Part shown: one piece after another, positions 48,001-62,070 of the stretch
How the letters are laid out: each line of letters begins with the position of its first letter
Position numbering within the stretch: position 1 is the first letter of the stretch
Assembly: GCF_019649055.1 (NCBI RefSeq)
Contig: NW_026570222.1
Location: 1,426,001-1,490,000 of the forward strand
Source of the DNA: Paramacrobiotus metropolitanus
Lineage: Eukaryota > Tardigrada > Eutardigrada > Parachela > Macrobiotidae
Length of the DNA: 64,000 bases
Direction of reading: 5' to 3'
Notes under the pieces: model-generated
What the model saw: the letters and a program-made list of their open reading frames with translations, nothing else
What the model was told of the DNA's origin: nothing
The model's database searches: none
Program-made: the position numbers and the translations under genes

Positions 48001-51000
48001 CGCACCACCGTGGGATATACGCATTCTGGGACAACGGGAATAGAACAAACTAGCTGAGAGTGCGCTTGTTACCTTGTTAACTCTCTCTGTGTGTTTTTCT
48101 AAATCGTGTTGGCTTGAACTGAATGTTTTATTCCATTCTTACGTTTGACTTCGTGCGGACGCATCCTATAGTGTCTGTTTTCTTTCCCAAACTTGCACAG
48201 TTGCTGGCGGATCGTGTATAAAGCTCCGTGCATATCTATGTTGCCGAACGTCGTCGCGGACATGTGCCTGACTCTTGAAATTATATGGCACCAGTGTCTT
48301 CCCATTTTATGAAACGACTTGCGCAGGGTGTAAAAACGTTTTGTACACTGAAACTTTTATTTTACACTGTTTGACCCTCGTGAGCAGCCAATAACCGGAA
48401 CAGTGTGTATACATTATCCTCCGCGGTGTTCCGGGGATCTGATGCGATTATGGAGCGACGAAGCGCACCATCAGATAATTGTGTCATGACTCGTGTATTC
48501 TTCTACGATCACTGGAATTTTGTAGCCATGGCGTTGTATTTTTTGCTGCAGACATAAGTGGTTGGAGACACTGATATTGCAGGAAAAACTGATTTTGTGT
48601 TAATTAACTCTGCCACCTTTGCCGAAATCGATCACTTACGGCTGTTCGTATGATGGATATCTTTACGGATGAGTATTAACTTTTTACAGATGTTCTGTGA
48701 ATAACCTACTGCTACACGTACATCGGTAGATACGATGTTGCGGAGCTTAACACTTCGCCTGATATGCATAATCTACTTTCAAGTACTAACAACGGAAGCT
48801 GAAGGTGAGTTTGAGTTCTCAGAGTTGAGCGGGATGGGAATTTGCGGGTTGCCGCAAATACTAATGAAATTGCCTTTCTGCCTATTGTCAAGGCAAAAGT
48901 TGCAGTTTCTTTCACTACCAATTTTTATAAATAAAATTAGCGTTCGACTGCTTGAATATATCTATGTTTTACTATGTGTTATTCAGTCAAATTTTCAAAA
49001 ATTAACAAGAACCTTAAATTTGTCACTGTAAAATCGGTATAAATGGTTTTGTTATAAAAAGCATATTTTGGAATTAGTGAACGCTGCTGCACTGATTGGC
49101 ATTAAGTGTATTTACGCGCACAGTGCTCACTTGAAAGAGCGATTCAGTTGATGAAGTTAAATGTTTGAATAATCCACCGGATATCGGTCGTTAAAACGAC
49201 ATTTTATCATAGTCAACTAAATAAAATTATTTGCATCTTCTGGAATTCTTCTTATATGCAGCGGGCGCATTTGTGAACTGTGTGTGAGCTTGTCTGGCGG
49301 ATACATAGGAACATTGTGCGGTTGCCTAAACCTACAAGTGTGTCAGTATTGATTTTATGGTTGTAAAATATATAACGGAAAAGAGTTAGGAAACATGCAT
49401 GTAACTCAAACCCAGATGTCTGTCGTTCGGAAAATTTATTGCCGGTCGCTTTTAGGAGATGTTCAGTGTTCTTTGATATTTAAGGAAAAACGAAATAATT
49501 ATGCAGTAAAAAAGTGATTAAACCTTACATTTTCGTGACAAGTGCACAGACAGCTGCGTCTGTATGATGTGACTTTTCCTTACTGTTTCTGCTAAATGGA
49601 TCTGCGAGAAAGAATTTCGCCATAATCTTAACCAAAATTATCCAAAATACGCAAGCTAAAGGAATTTTTTTAAAATATTAAATCTGTGAAACACTTAAAA
49701 ACTCGTTTACCTTGCCAGACTGGGAAATCAAGAATATTTTGTAGTGAAAACATGCACATCGTTCTGGACCATCCTTGCTTATTGAATTAACATTCACTTT
49801 GCCTTACTGGTTAGTAGACACAATTTGTTCTTCAAATTTTTAAAATAAATACTGATGCTGCGGACTCAGCTTCGAAGCTTAATTTCGCTTCGCTGTGCTC
49901 AGTTTTTACAGGTAGCCAGAATGTTTTTTTGTAGAAAGTTAGTAACGAAGTTATTGCAGGTTTGCATTGGTAAAAGGTCCACTTGGAAAAGTTTCTGCAA
50001 ATGCTTTGCGACTCGTGTCGCTGTTGCGCAACGTCTGGTGTGAACGCACACTGCTAATTGGAACATTAAAGTCCGCCTGGTTTAAGTTTGATTGTGACAA
50101 GGGAGAAATATGCCGCTTTGGAACTGGCTTTTTGGAAGGGGTTTTAACAGCTCACTTTTAAAATTATGTTAAATTCCTTGGCTGATATACCCAGTGCACT
50201 GTTCTAGAGCTACTTCGCACAGTATATTTTTGTAAAATTTTACATAAAATGTTTTACGATTACATTGCAGAGTACAGAGCTTAAACCGTATATAAAGGGC
50301 ACAAGTTAAAGCCAGCGAAAACCACCGCGTAAATGTTTCTGCGCAACCCAGTTTTCAAAATTAAACTAAATTAAAATTACAAATTTAATGTCAGATAAAT
50401 TAGGTCTAAATTTATAATCCAGCTCATTCTTTTTTGGGTGTTGCCTGTTTTTGTGTATCACCTGTAACGCGAAAGCGATTAAGGGATTGCGTGACATGAA
50501 TCTTCATTCCATTTCGATTAATTTAAACCACTTTTGGTCGTTTACCTTTTTGGCGAGAATAGGGGCACCCTATCGTACCTTTTGTCAGACATTTTAAGTA
50601 CATACTGACGGAACCGACTTCCGAACACTAACGTATTGGCCGCATTGTTGGTCCCGTGTTGGTGTAACCAATCAACATAATGCATGTGTGTTGCCATGCG
50701 GCTCGTGTCTCACACTCACAAACAACAAGCCTGTCGACAGAATCTTTTCTCTTCGGTGTTTTTTAAGATCTGATGAATTTTACTTGTGCATCTTTTTCTG
50801 CTGGCTTTAATGTTGTATCTTTATATTTCTAAGGTAATAATCCGAATTTTCAATAGAATTGTATTGGTTTCCAAATAGTATAACCCGTGAAAACTTTGCG
50901 TACTCCATGATCAGGAATTTAACGCAGTTGATAAAGAAGAAGCAAGTGTCGGTTACTGATGGGTCTTTCTGAAGGCCACCATCTGATTTACTGTAATTGA

Positions 51001-54000
51001 ATGCTAAAAGTCGGTGGCTGAGATTTTCGATGATTTTTTTGCATGTTGGAGTGTGTAATTAATTTTCGCAGTCTGTTGGGTTAGGCTGATGTTTGAGTAC
51101 GCAATGGAGAAAGAATTCGAACTGTACTCACGATTGTTCCAGTGATTATATTAAGACGCTGCTCTCCTTGATGTGAAACACACCCCGTGTATAATACCGC
51201 TTTAGATTGTTGACAAAATTTCATCTGGAAATACGCAGTAATATCTTTGATCAGTCGCTCGTGAAGTGTTTAATTAACTTAAAGAGTTTTATTATAAAAT
51301 TTTATCGATTTTAGTCTGTGGTCTTTGTGCCACCCACGACCAAATTTTTTTGAAAATTCGTGATTTTGATCTTATTTGTATGCATTTATACAAGCAGTGC
51401 GGACAAGTGCATGACGTTCTGGAAATTTGGTAGCACACTGAGGTCACATTTACCATACATGTTTTCGTTCGATACTGTAGAATAAATTATCTTTCTTCAC
51501 TGTAGAATAAAATTCTTGATTTGCGCCTTGAATTCTTTGGATAAAATGGTATGCCGTTGCAACTGAAAAGTTGAACAGTTGTGAGCATTTCTTTCCTGTT
51601 CTGATTTCGGCAACCGCATCGTGCTCAGTATTGCAATAAAAACATGAAATTTACTAAATTTCATTTGTGTAATCGATAGAGATTACGATCACTTGGATGG
51701 CTGTCATCATGTATTTTCTGCTTCACTCATTTCGTTGGCAGCAGGGATTCACAGTATCCACAACTCCAGTGTCTGTGTGACGATTTTTATCGTTCAGTTT
51801 TCCTTCTTGTTTTTAATTCGGGACATTCAACTATGCACGCTTTAGCTTATCATTGCGCAAGGCGTTTGAGCAGGGTTTCAGCATTCATAAAAATGGCTAA
51901 ATGTCAGAAATGCATAAAAGGCCAAAACATTTAGTTAAGCATTCGAGTATGCAAAGTAGCGAAGTATTAACAGTTGGTGGGCTTCCAGTGTATGTGCATG
52001 TCACAGTCAGCTGATGACATTTGCGCGGGTCGTTTTTATTGAGTTACTTGGGATAAATCAGTTAACAAGTCTGCCGTCACTGATCGCTGTAATGGGATAA
52101 TGATGAATTGCGGATTGTGGGTTGGTTAGGGAAGCTCCAAAGAAAAGGAGCAAGAGAAAGGCCTTCCATCCAAAACAAAAATGTTCTTTGTGATGTACTC
52201 AAACTGGCGTTGTATTGTGGTTCCTTGTTGCCAAATGAAGAGCGGACATCGATTCTTCCGTCTCCGCTGAATGACATGTGTTCCTAGTCGGCACTGGGGT
52301 AGACGCAGTGATGAATTTGTGTTATTCATCCTCGATATACATTTCTCCGATCCTGTGTGTTGCTCACGCACAACAAGTTGACCGGCTTCGCTCGGTATGC
52401 CTACTAACAGCAGCAAAACAGTCCTTAATTACAAATGTCCATTTTCGGGACTTTCACTATAGCGGTCGGTGGCTGCAGTAGATTGATTGACTACTAGATG
52501 TGCAAGCCGCTTTCCAATGGATGTCCCGTTTTCGTTTAAAGGAATCCTTGCGGGTCTTTTAGAGTTTACTTGGCAAATTTAAAACCAGGCCTTTTAGAGA
52601 CAACATGTATAGCCACCATTCTGGAAAGAGTTGTGTTAAAATTGTCGCGATAATGGATTTGCACATTCTTGTTCTCAGTATTATGTACTGTACAATAGCT
52701 AGCGTACTACCGGTAGATTTGAAATGTTTTGTTTATATATTATAATGTATCGAATCCCAGTGCTAAGATTTTGTTTAAAGAATATTCCAACATATATATT
52801 ACAGGCACTATGGTATAAAAGAAAACATAAAGGTTTAATTTTGGAAATGAAACTTTATAACTGCCGTTTTTCTGTCACATACAGCATCATGGAATATCGT
52901 ATGTTGTGATATTTTCTCCGTATTTATACTCTGCAGCAACATGCTATCAAGTAGTGATTACATTTTTTATAAATTACGTCTTTCGGAGATACACCCATCA
53001 GGAAAAACTTTATGTTTTTTAAGTCGTCCATGGAGTTCGTGGGTTTGCCACTCAGTAGTAGTTCTTGTTGCAGCAAGTAGCAACTACACTCTGACAGAAA
53101 TTTTTATATTTAAATCAAAAACATGCGATTGGCAAGGTTCGTATTCTGCCGTAAATATAAATCAATGATCGTCATATTAATTTTGATTGTAGCAGGTGCT
53201 CAATGGATTCATAAAACTTATTTTAACCTTTTGCCCATCCAATAGGCAATAGGTAATAAGTACCTCACAATTCAGTAAATAGCAAAATGGTGTACCAAGT
53301 GTACGCTTTTGTTTACAATATTCTGAAGGAAAACGTTTAGTGATTAAAAGGGGTGTCCGAAACCGGCCTTTAATGTTTTTTATTGATGCTAGCAATCCAA
53401 AATCTTGTTTTAAAAACGTCTTACGTCTGCCGTTTTTTTCGCATCGCCCTGCAGCTTGTTAATCAGCGGCATGGTGTGTCATCTTGGATGTTTAAAACGA
53501 ACATGAATATTTTTCATAACTTCAATAAATAGGAAACATTAAACAACGATGAACAAATTGCGGAAGAATTATGGCTGCTGCAGTGCCAGTTCCCCTAGTG
53601 CGTTGTAAATTCTGTAACCGTTTCGTAAACACATAAAAATTCATATATAGTTATGGCTAACTGCTAGAGCGCTTTGAAGTTTTGTCGCTTCCGGAAATCA
53701 CGTTATCATTCGCTTTAGTGCAGTTTTCATTAACAATGCTACGTGCAAAGATAAATTTTAAGTCAAAGACTTATTCTGTAAAATTGTAGAAAAGTGTTTC
53801 TTGTGTTTCGGATCTATATACGTAAGCATAGTTACGGTACAAATTTAAGTAACGGCTGCTCCGGTGGCAGGGATGTTGTGCTTATCGGTACATGCCGCCT
53901 GGCGTTCTACCCCTATTTCCGGTTGTGGTCCAGGTTGCACTTTAACTGGAGGGATATACGGTAAAAGTACGCTTATTAGAGCTTAGATTCTGCGTTAACA
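45001..54000. other. Non-coding region, middle part of the gene-poor stretch
   Basis: No conserved gene, RNA gene or mobile element is recognised. The longest frames (about 100 codons near 46189-46490 and 47472-47877) are within chance expectation and overlap on both strands. Confidence 0.5.
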
Positions 54001-57000
54001 TGTTATCCGTACGTATACGTCACTAACAAAGTAAGCTGAAAGTTTATTACCGTCGCTTTTTTCACGTTTTGTTTTGTTTAACTTTTTCGGTGCTTCCTAA
54101 TAATGAAATTTGTACTGCAGCCACATGCCGAAGTCAACATAGGTTGTTGCAACTCTGGCGGTATTTTCGCCCAGTGAAAATGTTGCAACCCTTAATGCGC
54201 TTTTCCCAACAACTAATTAATAAGTGTTTATTTTGTCGGATACGCTAATCTTTGTAATTTTATGCAGTTCAGAAATTCTCGAGCATTTGACACCACTGTA
54301 ACATCGTAGCAGCCCAGTTTACACTTACATGTTGTATTTTACCACTATCTCCGATTCTCCACTCACTTTGCATGGTGCATATAAGTACAGAATTGTGGAT
54401 ATGGCAGTGTAATAAACTACTGTGTAATGTATACTTATAAGTATTGTATATGCAGCAGCCGAATGGCAACAGGCACAACAATGGAAACTAATCCAATTTT
54501 AGAAAGTATTATGATACTGTCGTTACAACGGCAAAATTTTCGCTAACGGTTAGAGCGGAAAAACTTAATGATGTGCCGACGTAGGTGACTGTTACATTCG
54601 ATGCGTGTCCGGTTGCTTCATCTTACGAAAGTCCTTTTGCACACCTTCCAGCTTATACTTGATTTTTTTCCTGAAACTGCACAAGATATTGAGACTGCGA
54701 ACTATGAAGTAACTCTACGTAGCCGTTCAATGTTAAATTACATAATAAGTACATATGGCTTTATGCTACATAGTTTCTGTGTGTGCAGGTGAATATTAAT
54801 TAAGTTGAAGATCTGTTATAAAAATCTCAGTCAGTGCAGTTCACTGAGGTAACTAAATTTAAAAGGTTATAATTAAGCGTATTTCGCAGTTTTCTTATGT
54901 ATATATAAAGCATGTATGCAAATATATAAATGTAAATATATATATGTAAAATATATGTAAATAAATGCACCTTGTATTATAGGTAAGTGCAGTCGAGCTT
55001 TTTTCTTCGGACCAGTATTGAAATCACAGCGATGAAGTCAGACAGTGAAAGGGTTTTCATAACAGGTAGTAGTGAATCGATCAGCTAGGACCGGCTCGAT
55101 TTAATTAAGCAAAAAGTAAGCAGATAAATCTGCTGCAAATTCACGAACTGTACATGCAGACTTGCTGCCATCCCGTTTGCTTCAGTTTATACGAAGATCC
55201 TCCCGGTATTGTGAGGTCTACAGGCTCTTGTGATGGAACATCGTACAAAATGTTCCTCAGGGAACTTTTCCCATGGATGCTGGTGATCCGGTTCAGCTGT
55301 ATTTCAAGTGGTTTACCGAGACCAGATTAACAAGCTTTAAAATTGGGAGTAAGTTTGGCTAAGTCATGGAAGAATCAGTGCAGTAACCCGTGCTCCAGTT
55401 GGAAATGTGGATGTGTGCTGCAGCTATATTGTATAATGCCTTAACACTCAATGGGCACTGGGTGACGGGTAAATCGTTTAATTAGGAAGTGGGAGAAGGG
55501 AAGCGTGCGCGTGGCCACACATTAAGAATTCGAAGCAAATGATCAGGTTGTACACAGCCTCCTTCGCTTTTTGCTCTCCCCTTTATAAAATGTGGGGAAA
55601 GGAAAATTAAGATTCGATCAAACTAGGTTAGCGCATCCATCATGTGTAAAGTACGTTTAACAGCTAGAAATTTGCTCAAGTGATGGAATAATGTTAAGCC
55701 GGATTATATTCAAAGCTTTTGTATGGTCGGCTGTATGCGCTTATGCAGAGTGACTGGTGTAGTCCAGGAATTGGGACTTTAGTTTGCCTCGTCTGTTCCC
55801 GTGTCTGCGGACAAATAGGAGACAGCAAGTTCAAAAAGAGTGAAAAGTGTACAGAGCGTCAATATTGCTTTCTGGTACATTTGATCTGGTGTTTCGTTGG
55901 GGGAGTACGTCATATCGATCTGTCTTGTTACAAATGCAGCAGGACAGGGTTAAGACTGTTTCCTTGGTTTTTGATCCTAAGTTGCTGTAGGTTACAAGTG
56001 AATGCGTTTTTCTATTCTCCGGCTCACTTAGCGCACTCCCGCATGCATTTTTCCTATTAGGACAGTATGTTGCTTTTCCCAGCGATATATTGGTTGGAAG
56101 AAAAATGTCGCCATAGTGAAGTGGCACAATAAGTAGCGTTACGCGGTGGGATTCTCTTGGTTGTTTACCATTCGCTCCCAATTGGCAACACTTGATTTAC
56201 GGGATATGATCGGCAGGCATTGTTGTTGCTCGCCTACGTTTTTATTCGACCGTGCGTTGGAATTGTGTAGAAATGCGTACGTTTTGTATCTGCACCGTAT
56301 GCCTGGTTCAGCGCTGCTCCCAGTGCGCTGCCCGGTGTGGGCTTGTTTAAGCCGCAGCAGTCCAAACCAAATATTGGATGTTATATGTTGTGATTTATTC
56401 TGACACGCTTATACCGCATTGTCAACATTAGGGTTCCTGTTTTTTCAAGATTGTGTTCAAGATTGATTCTGGCTAATCGAAGCTGGTCAGGCTGAATTCA
56501 TCGTAATTTACTGATTGGTTACTTACTTTCCCAAGATTAGACTGACGTGGGAACACGAACGGTCTTCGCTGTTCAATTTTAATGCACCGCGTATTATGTT
56601 GCGGGAAATCGGCATGTTATCTCTGTGAATATTTCCGCTTACATACACGCAATGTATAAAGGAGTTGGCGCGGAGTATTGAGGGGCAATTTGGAGTGGGT
56701 TTGGAGATCAGAAAACTATTTAAGCCCAATAGTTGTATCTTCCGTCTGGCTCTTCCTGCTAGCATTGAGAATTAATCGGGCGCATGTGTTCTGTTTGGAT
56801 GTTGCCGACGCTGGTATCAGCCGATTGACCAGAAAGATGCCTCAACATCGAGGCATGTATAATTTGTCCAGTTGGCAACTTGTATTCCAAACGCCGTTCA
56901 AGTAGTTGGTACAAGTCTAAACGTCCTTGTCGCCGACAGCACGATAACGAGGATAGAACAACCGTCCAATATCACTGACACGCCATAATCCCGATAGTGT

Positions 57001-60000
57001 GGATATAGCCCACATCCCATCCAGAACGATCTTTAACGGATTCTTTGTCAGTCGATAGTCTCCCGAATGGCCAATGCCATTGCCGGCACGTTGTGGCTGT
57101 ACGGATCGTAGCGTCCAGACATGATGCTCCTTTCCGTTTTTGATGACTTTGTGTGCATTTCACACCATCCCCGATACCACATCTCGCGTATTGCGTGATG
57201 GGCGCTCTTTTTCTGTTTGATCTGCACAGCTCGGGCTATGGATTACTTCCTGTATAATTAGGTGGAATTGGGTGACAAATTACGACATTAGAAGCTCGTT
57301 TTCTGTCACTTACTGGCGTTTACGCATAGCGATCAGTTATCCTGTGTTATATGGAGGAGGGGATCCGTTTTCCATATGGACTAACACGGGACTGACATGT
57401 TGAAATGAATCATTTTTCTCAACTATCGGTCCTATTGTTTTTTCGTTATAACCATCCGGAAACCAGTTTTAACTTAGTATTTATTGTACTCGTACTGTAT
57501 TTGATGGGTAGATCTCAAATGTGTCATGCATTCCATATGACCTGGATTGCTGAGGAATTGTATTAATTGATCTTAGCTAAGTGATGTGCAAAGCTGCCTC
57601 TGGGGAAAAATGCTCACAGCTGAGGCAGTTCTCAACATGGTCCTTATCCTGTTCAGTAAGTTTATATTGTTGTTCATGTACACTGCTGAAATCATCCCGG
57701 GATTGTGTCTAGTTGGTGTGAAAAGGCGATGGGCCAAAACTCGTAATTAGGCAGGCCAACGTGTGGTGAAGATGGGCATCTCGCGCTCTTTTTACGGCTG
57801 CATGTTGTCCATTATTTATCGAACAAATACGCCACACGAGCGTTCTTTGTTCGCTTGAATAAATCCTTTATATGCTCCGACAAGTTTTATTGGATTTATT
57901 TTGATGGACTAATTTTCTAGGACGTTGTGTGAATATGCTTGTCAGCGGCCTTGCGTAGAGGCATATGTGACATACAGTACATGCTGATTTAGTTTTTCCT
58001 AAATAATCATTTTGTTAGAGTCGCGTCGTAAGGACAAGTGTACGAAGACACATAATTACAGAGCGATATAAAAAAGTCCGCTGCCGGAAGTGGGAAGCCG
58101 GCATCAGAACTAATTGGGTGTAAATTGTGTAACGTATTGTCGTTCGGATACAAAAAGTGGTGAGTTAATGCGGTTTTTGAATGGATGTCTCGATGAGGTG
58201 TGCGGTATATTTTGTTTAGCTTAACAAGGCTGGTATGCTTTGTGTACAGCCAGTGCGAAATAATTAGGAATCAAATCAATGCGTCCCGGAGCGCATTGTA
58301 TACTGCATGCTGCACAGTGGAAGATCACTGCTGTTCTCGATTCTGTTCCACATCCGGTCAGAGCCGAATGTGGTCAGGGCCTTCTAATTAAGTCACTTTG
58401 CACTGTTCAAGTAGGTTAGGTGGATTAACGTCCCACCAAATTGGGCTAACTTTCACTGTGATGCTGGACGCAATTCAACAGTTGACCGATACTATTTACA
58501 AAATTGAACTGTTTTCGGGATTTGCTGCGCCTGTACAAATTAAATGCAGCACTATGCTGGTGATGGCCCCAGTACTAGCGGCACTCAAGTGTTGTACTAA
58601 CTATTGGAGTAAATTATATATAAATTCGGAAAGAAGAAATTTCTATCGAATGCTAAATATTCATTCCTTTAAATTTATTATTAGCGTGTGTTTTCTCTGT
58701 AACGCGTGTGAAATCATGGACGATGGTACGCACATTAGAGCCTCTACTGTCTCTACAAATGCCGGTAGTCCATATCTGCAGAGATTATGCTGCTGAAAAG
58801 ATAACGGATATAACATTTTGTCCGAAAACGGTTAGCATAAAATTTCTTTTCAGATTTGATTCCTACTGCTGTATTATACCCTGTTTACTTGCTCTACAGT
58901 TTTCTTTTATTCAGTGAAAATATCTGATGGTGAATTGATTTGCCAGCAATCCGACGCCACAACTGGTTTAACTGTGTTTTTTCTGTAATTGCTGAACATA
59001 AAATACAACTTGCCTATTTTCCTTATTATTGTGGACGTGTACATAAGCCGTGTCCTTTTATTTTTTGAGAAGTCAGTTAGAAGCTTTCTGGTGTAATGCA
59101 CAATAAAATTAGGTCGAGTTGGGAACGTTGGACTGCAACTGACTGGGGAATGAGTCTCAGTTATGTAGGAAGTTACTTTGAACAAGGTAGAGAGCTCTTC
59201 AGGTTGATGAATACGCGTAAAGAAGTCTGTTGCCAGCCGTATTCAACAGCATCCTCTTGGTAAGCCCGAAGATTTAAAGTTCGTTCTGCGCACTGGAATG
59301 GACATGACATAAAATTAGAGCAATCCATATGTTTGCGCCAGTGCTTTGTGCCTTTGCGGGGTAAGTGTCCTCCGAGGAGGTTTGCATTTTGTACACCGGA
59401 GGTGTCGATGGTTTATCTGGGTATGTGTGAACAGGCGTTGAACTACCTGTACAGGTTGCATGCATGAAGTCTGGACTGACCGTTAGGATGAGTTGAGGAC
59501 CTGCTTAACTTTGGCGGTTTAGCCGATGGAATGCGTGATGTAAGCAGGATTGAAAGCAGCTTATACGCTTGTATGTAAATATTTGCAACAGACGGGTATC
59601 GCGGTTTCCTTACAGTTAATTAAATTAGGCGTTTAGCACAGCCCATTCGATCAGTGATGTGTGGCTGTATGTACGATACTACAAAATTTTTGCAAGTATA
59701 AATATTTGTGCTGTATTTGTGCGATCACTATAACTGAGTATAACATACTGTACATGGTTATCGGTAATTAAACAAGAATAAAGTATTATATATTTGGTTA
59801 AAGTACTACGTTCTGAAATAAGCTATACGGAATCTCGATCGACCTGTTTTCTGGTTTTTCGAGGTGTCCATAGAACATAGAGATGTTTTCCTGTTTGTTA
59901 TCAACGTTTTGATGAAAAGAATGACTGCAAAGCACCGCAATAGGGATACTTGTCTCGTATTTCGTAGAGGTCGTATCGGTTCAAAATATGCCTTTGTGCA

Positions 60001-61228
60001 GCAACCGACGGAATGTTGTGAAATGTTGCTCTAATGAAGTCTTTATAGAAGCCGTAGTATTTGTGTGCAAAACTGCACAAAAGGGCTTTGTTGTGGCTAA
60101 CACTGAGTGTGAGTGTTGAATGATAGATTTGGGAAGTGAAACGAATCACCCAACCGGAAAGGGTATTCCAAGTTCCGTTTGGTCCAGTTGATCAATGCAT
60201 TCAGCACATGGAAGTGGACATTCAGTAACATGCGGCAGCATAGAATTATTTCCCAAATCGGAAATGGTCGATAGCGGTCATATTAAGTTCAGAATATCTT
60301 GTGGGAATTTTTCGGATATGCGTTACTTCATCGAGATTTCAGGTTAATGCATTTGGGCAGATATGTACGAGTACCTGGTATTTGTGTCTGGACCCTGGCG
60401 TATTATTAATTACCAGAATTCGGGTATGCACTCTATTTGTAAATACGTACACATGTATTCTTTGCAGACCGGAAAGGTATGCAAGGAAAAAGTCTGCAGC
60501 CACTATGCAGGATGAAGAAGTGTCATCAGGAAAGTTCGGTTGTGCGATTTGTTGTTTGTCTCTTTATTGCTCGATCGCTTTTCATTTCTTCTGCGGTTTA
60601 TTAACCGTTTATGGGAAACATGTTTTATTTTGGAAAGCTGGGGAGCTGTATGTGAGAGTAATACGGGTCAGCGGTTGGACGCTACCAGCATTTCTGGAGA
60701 TCTGCGAAAAATCAGAAAAATTCTCCATTGCTGGTCTTTGAAAATAATTTATTTGAATAAGTACCTGAAAGCTTCGTAACCATTCTTGGCACTATTGTTA
60801 AAATGATGTTCGAGGATCTCGCCACTGCAGTGCCATACAAGTGCGCTGTAGAACTTTGACTAGTATATTATCGTTCAATGTTAACTTTTGCATCTTTTAA
60901 GATTTGTTATACCAGCGACTATGGTTCCTTTCTTTTCGAGTAATGTATGAAGATTTTACGAGGCTAGATCTACTTTTTTCAGTTTTTGAACCAGTTGTAC
61001 AAAATCAAGCAGAATGTTCTCGTCAAAGGTCAGTACATTTTGTTAGGTGTACTAGAAGGCTATTTTCAGACTTATCTGGCGAACCGGTGTATGCTTGCCG
61101 GTGTATACTTGCCTCCTCTGTTAGTACAACCGACTATTATTACGTAGGGTCGGTAGGGAAATCGTAGTAAGGTTATTATTGTTATATACGTAAGAGTGAT
61201 CATATCCTTTTCGTAAGTATATTAGTAG
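54001..61228. other. Non-coding region, later part of the gene-poor stretch
   Basis: No conserved gene is recognised. There is an AT-rich low-complexity patch at about 54897-54968. Frames of 132 codons (58398-58796) and 146 codons (60301-60741) are the longest here and show no known motif. Confidence 0.5.
54897..54968. repeat. AT-rich low-complexity patch
   Basis: Repeated atatata and atgtaaatata words run over about 70 bases. Confidence 0.8.
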
Positions 61229-61290
61229 GACCAAGCTCTAGGAGCACGGAATGAATGAATTAAGTACTTCGGTACTCCTAGAGCGCGGTC
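61229..61290. other. Long imperfect hairpin with an inner TTCG tetraloop
   Basis: gacc (61229-61232) and gctctaggag (61235-61244) pair with ctcctagagc (61275-61284) and ggtc (61287-61290), with two-base mismatches between the two stem parts. Inside, agtac-ttcg-gtact (61263-61276) forms a perfect 5-bp stem with a C(TTCG)G loop, sharing two bases with the outer stem. If transcribed on the plus strand, this would be an unusually stable structure. Confidence 0.6.
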
Positions 61291-61839
61291 GTAGTAAGCG
61301 CGGTCCTGATAATAGCCTCGAATATGGATGAGCATACATGAAACTGGAAATAATTGCAGTTCACGTTTGGCGAACGGATAGAAGGTTCAGTGTTTACGAG
61401 GTACAACGTACGAGTCAAAAATGTCTGTAAAACATATGCGATTGAAACACGGTTCTTAGTTCTTACCTTGGCGAATTATTTGCAGTTGCTAATTGCTCCT
61501 GGTATCTACAAAATATACAGTACAAGGCTAAGCGGTTATCGCGCTCCAGGTACTCGATCTTCCTTTCGTGTTATCCAAGTTGGTTATAAGATTTCTTGTA
61601 CGCTGAGAACTGTTTGGTGCTTTCCGCCGCATGTTTTTTGGCGTACAAGGGGAAGCTTTTGCAAAGCAGAGGAAAACATGGGCCACTTAAGAGATCTAGA
61701 AACACAGAAATTGCTAGCCGCAACGGAAATTGGATTCATTTAATCGACGATTGCGGGTTTCTCGTACCACGTATAAGTAAACACGAGATATTGAGAAGAA
61801 AGGAAATTGAATTTTGCCAACAAAGCAACCATATTACTG

Positions 61840-61871
<32 letters not shown>
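61840..61871 (+). repeat. CTA trinucleotide microsatellite
   Basis: There are about ten and a half uninterrupted copies of cta. Confidence 0.97.
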
Positions 61872-62070
61872 GTTAAATGTTGAATGAGTCACAATATTAC
61901 ATTTATTAAAACACATCATTTTAGAAACGCTTGTAATCAGTAATTACGTGTATGGGTACAAAAACCATTATCACTTCTTTTTTAAGGCCATAATTAGGGT
62001 CTAGGTTAATCGCGACCAAGTTTGGAAATATGAATTCGTGTAAATCGAAATATTTCTATGATACTGGCAC

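Noticed and set aside
58398-58796. Frame of 132 codons
   Set aside because: Within chance expectation and without any recognisable motif.
60301-60741. Frame of 146 codons with hydrophobic and Cys-rich stretches
   Set aside because: About one frame of this length is expected by chance; no homology or splice support.
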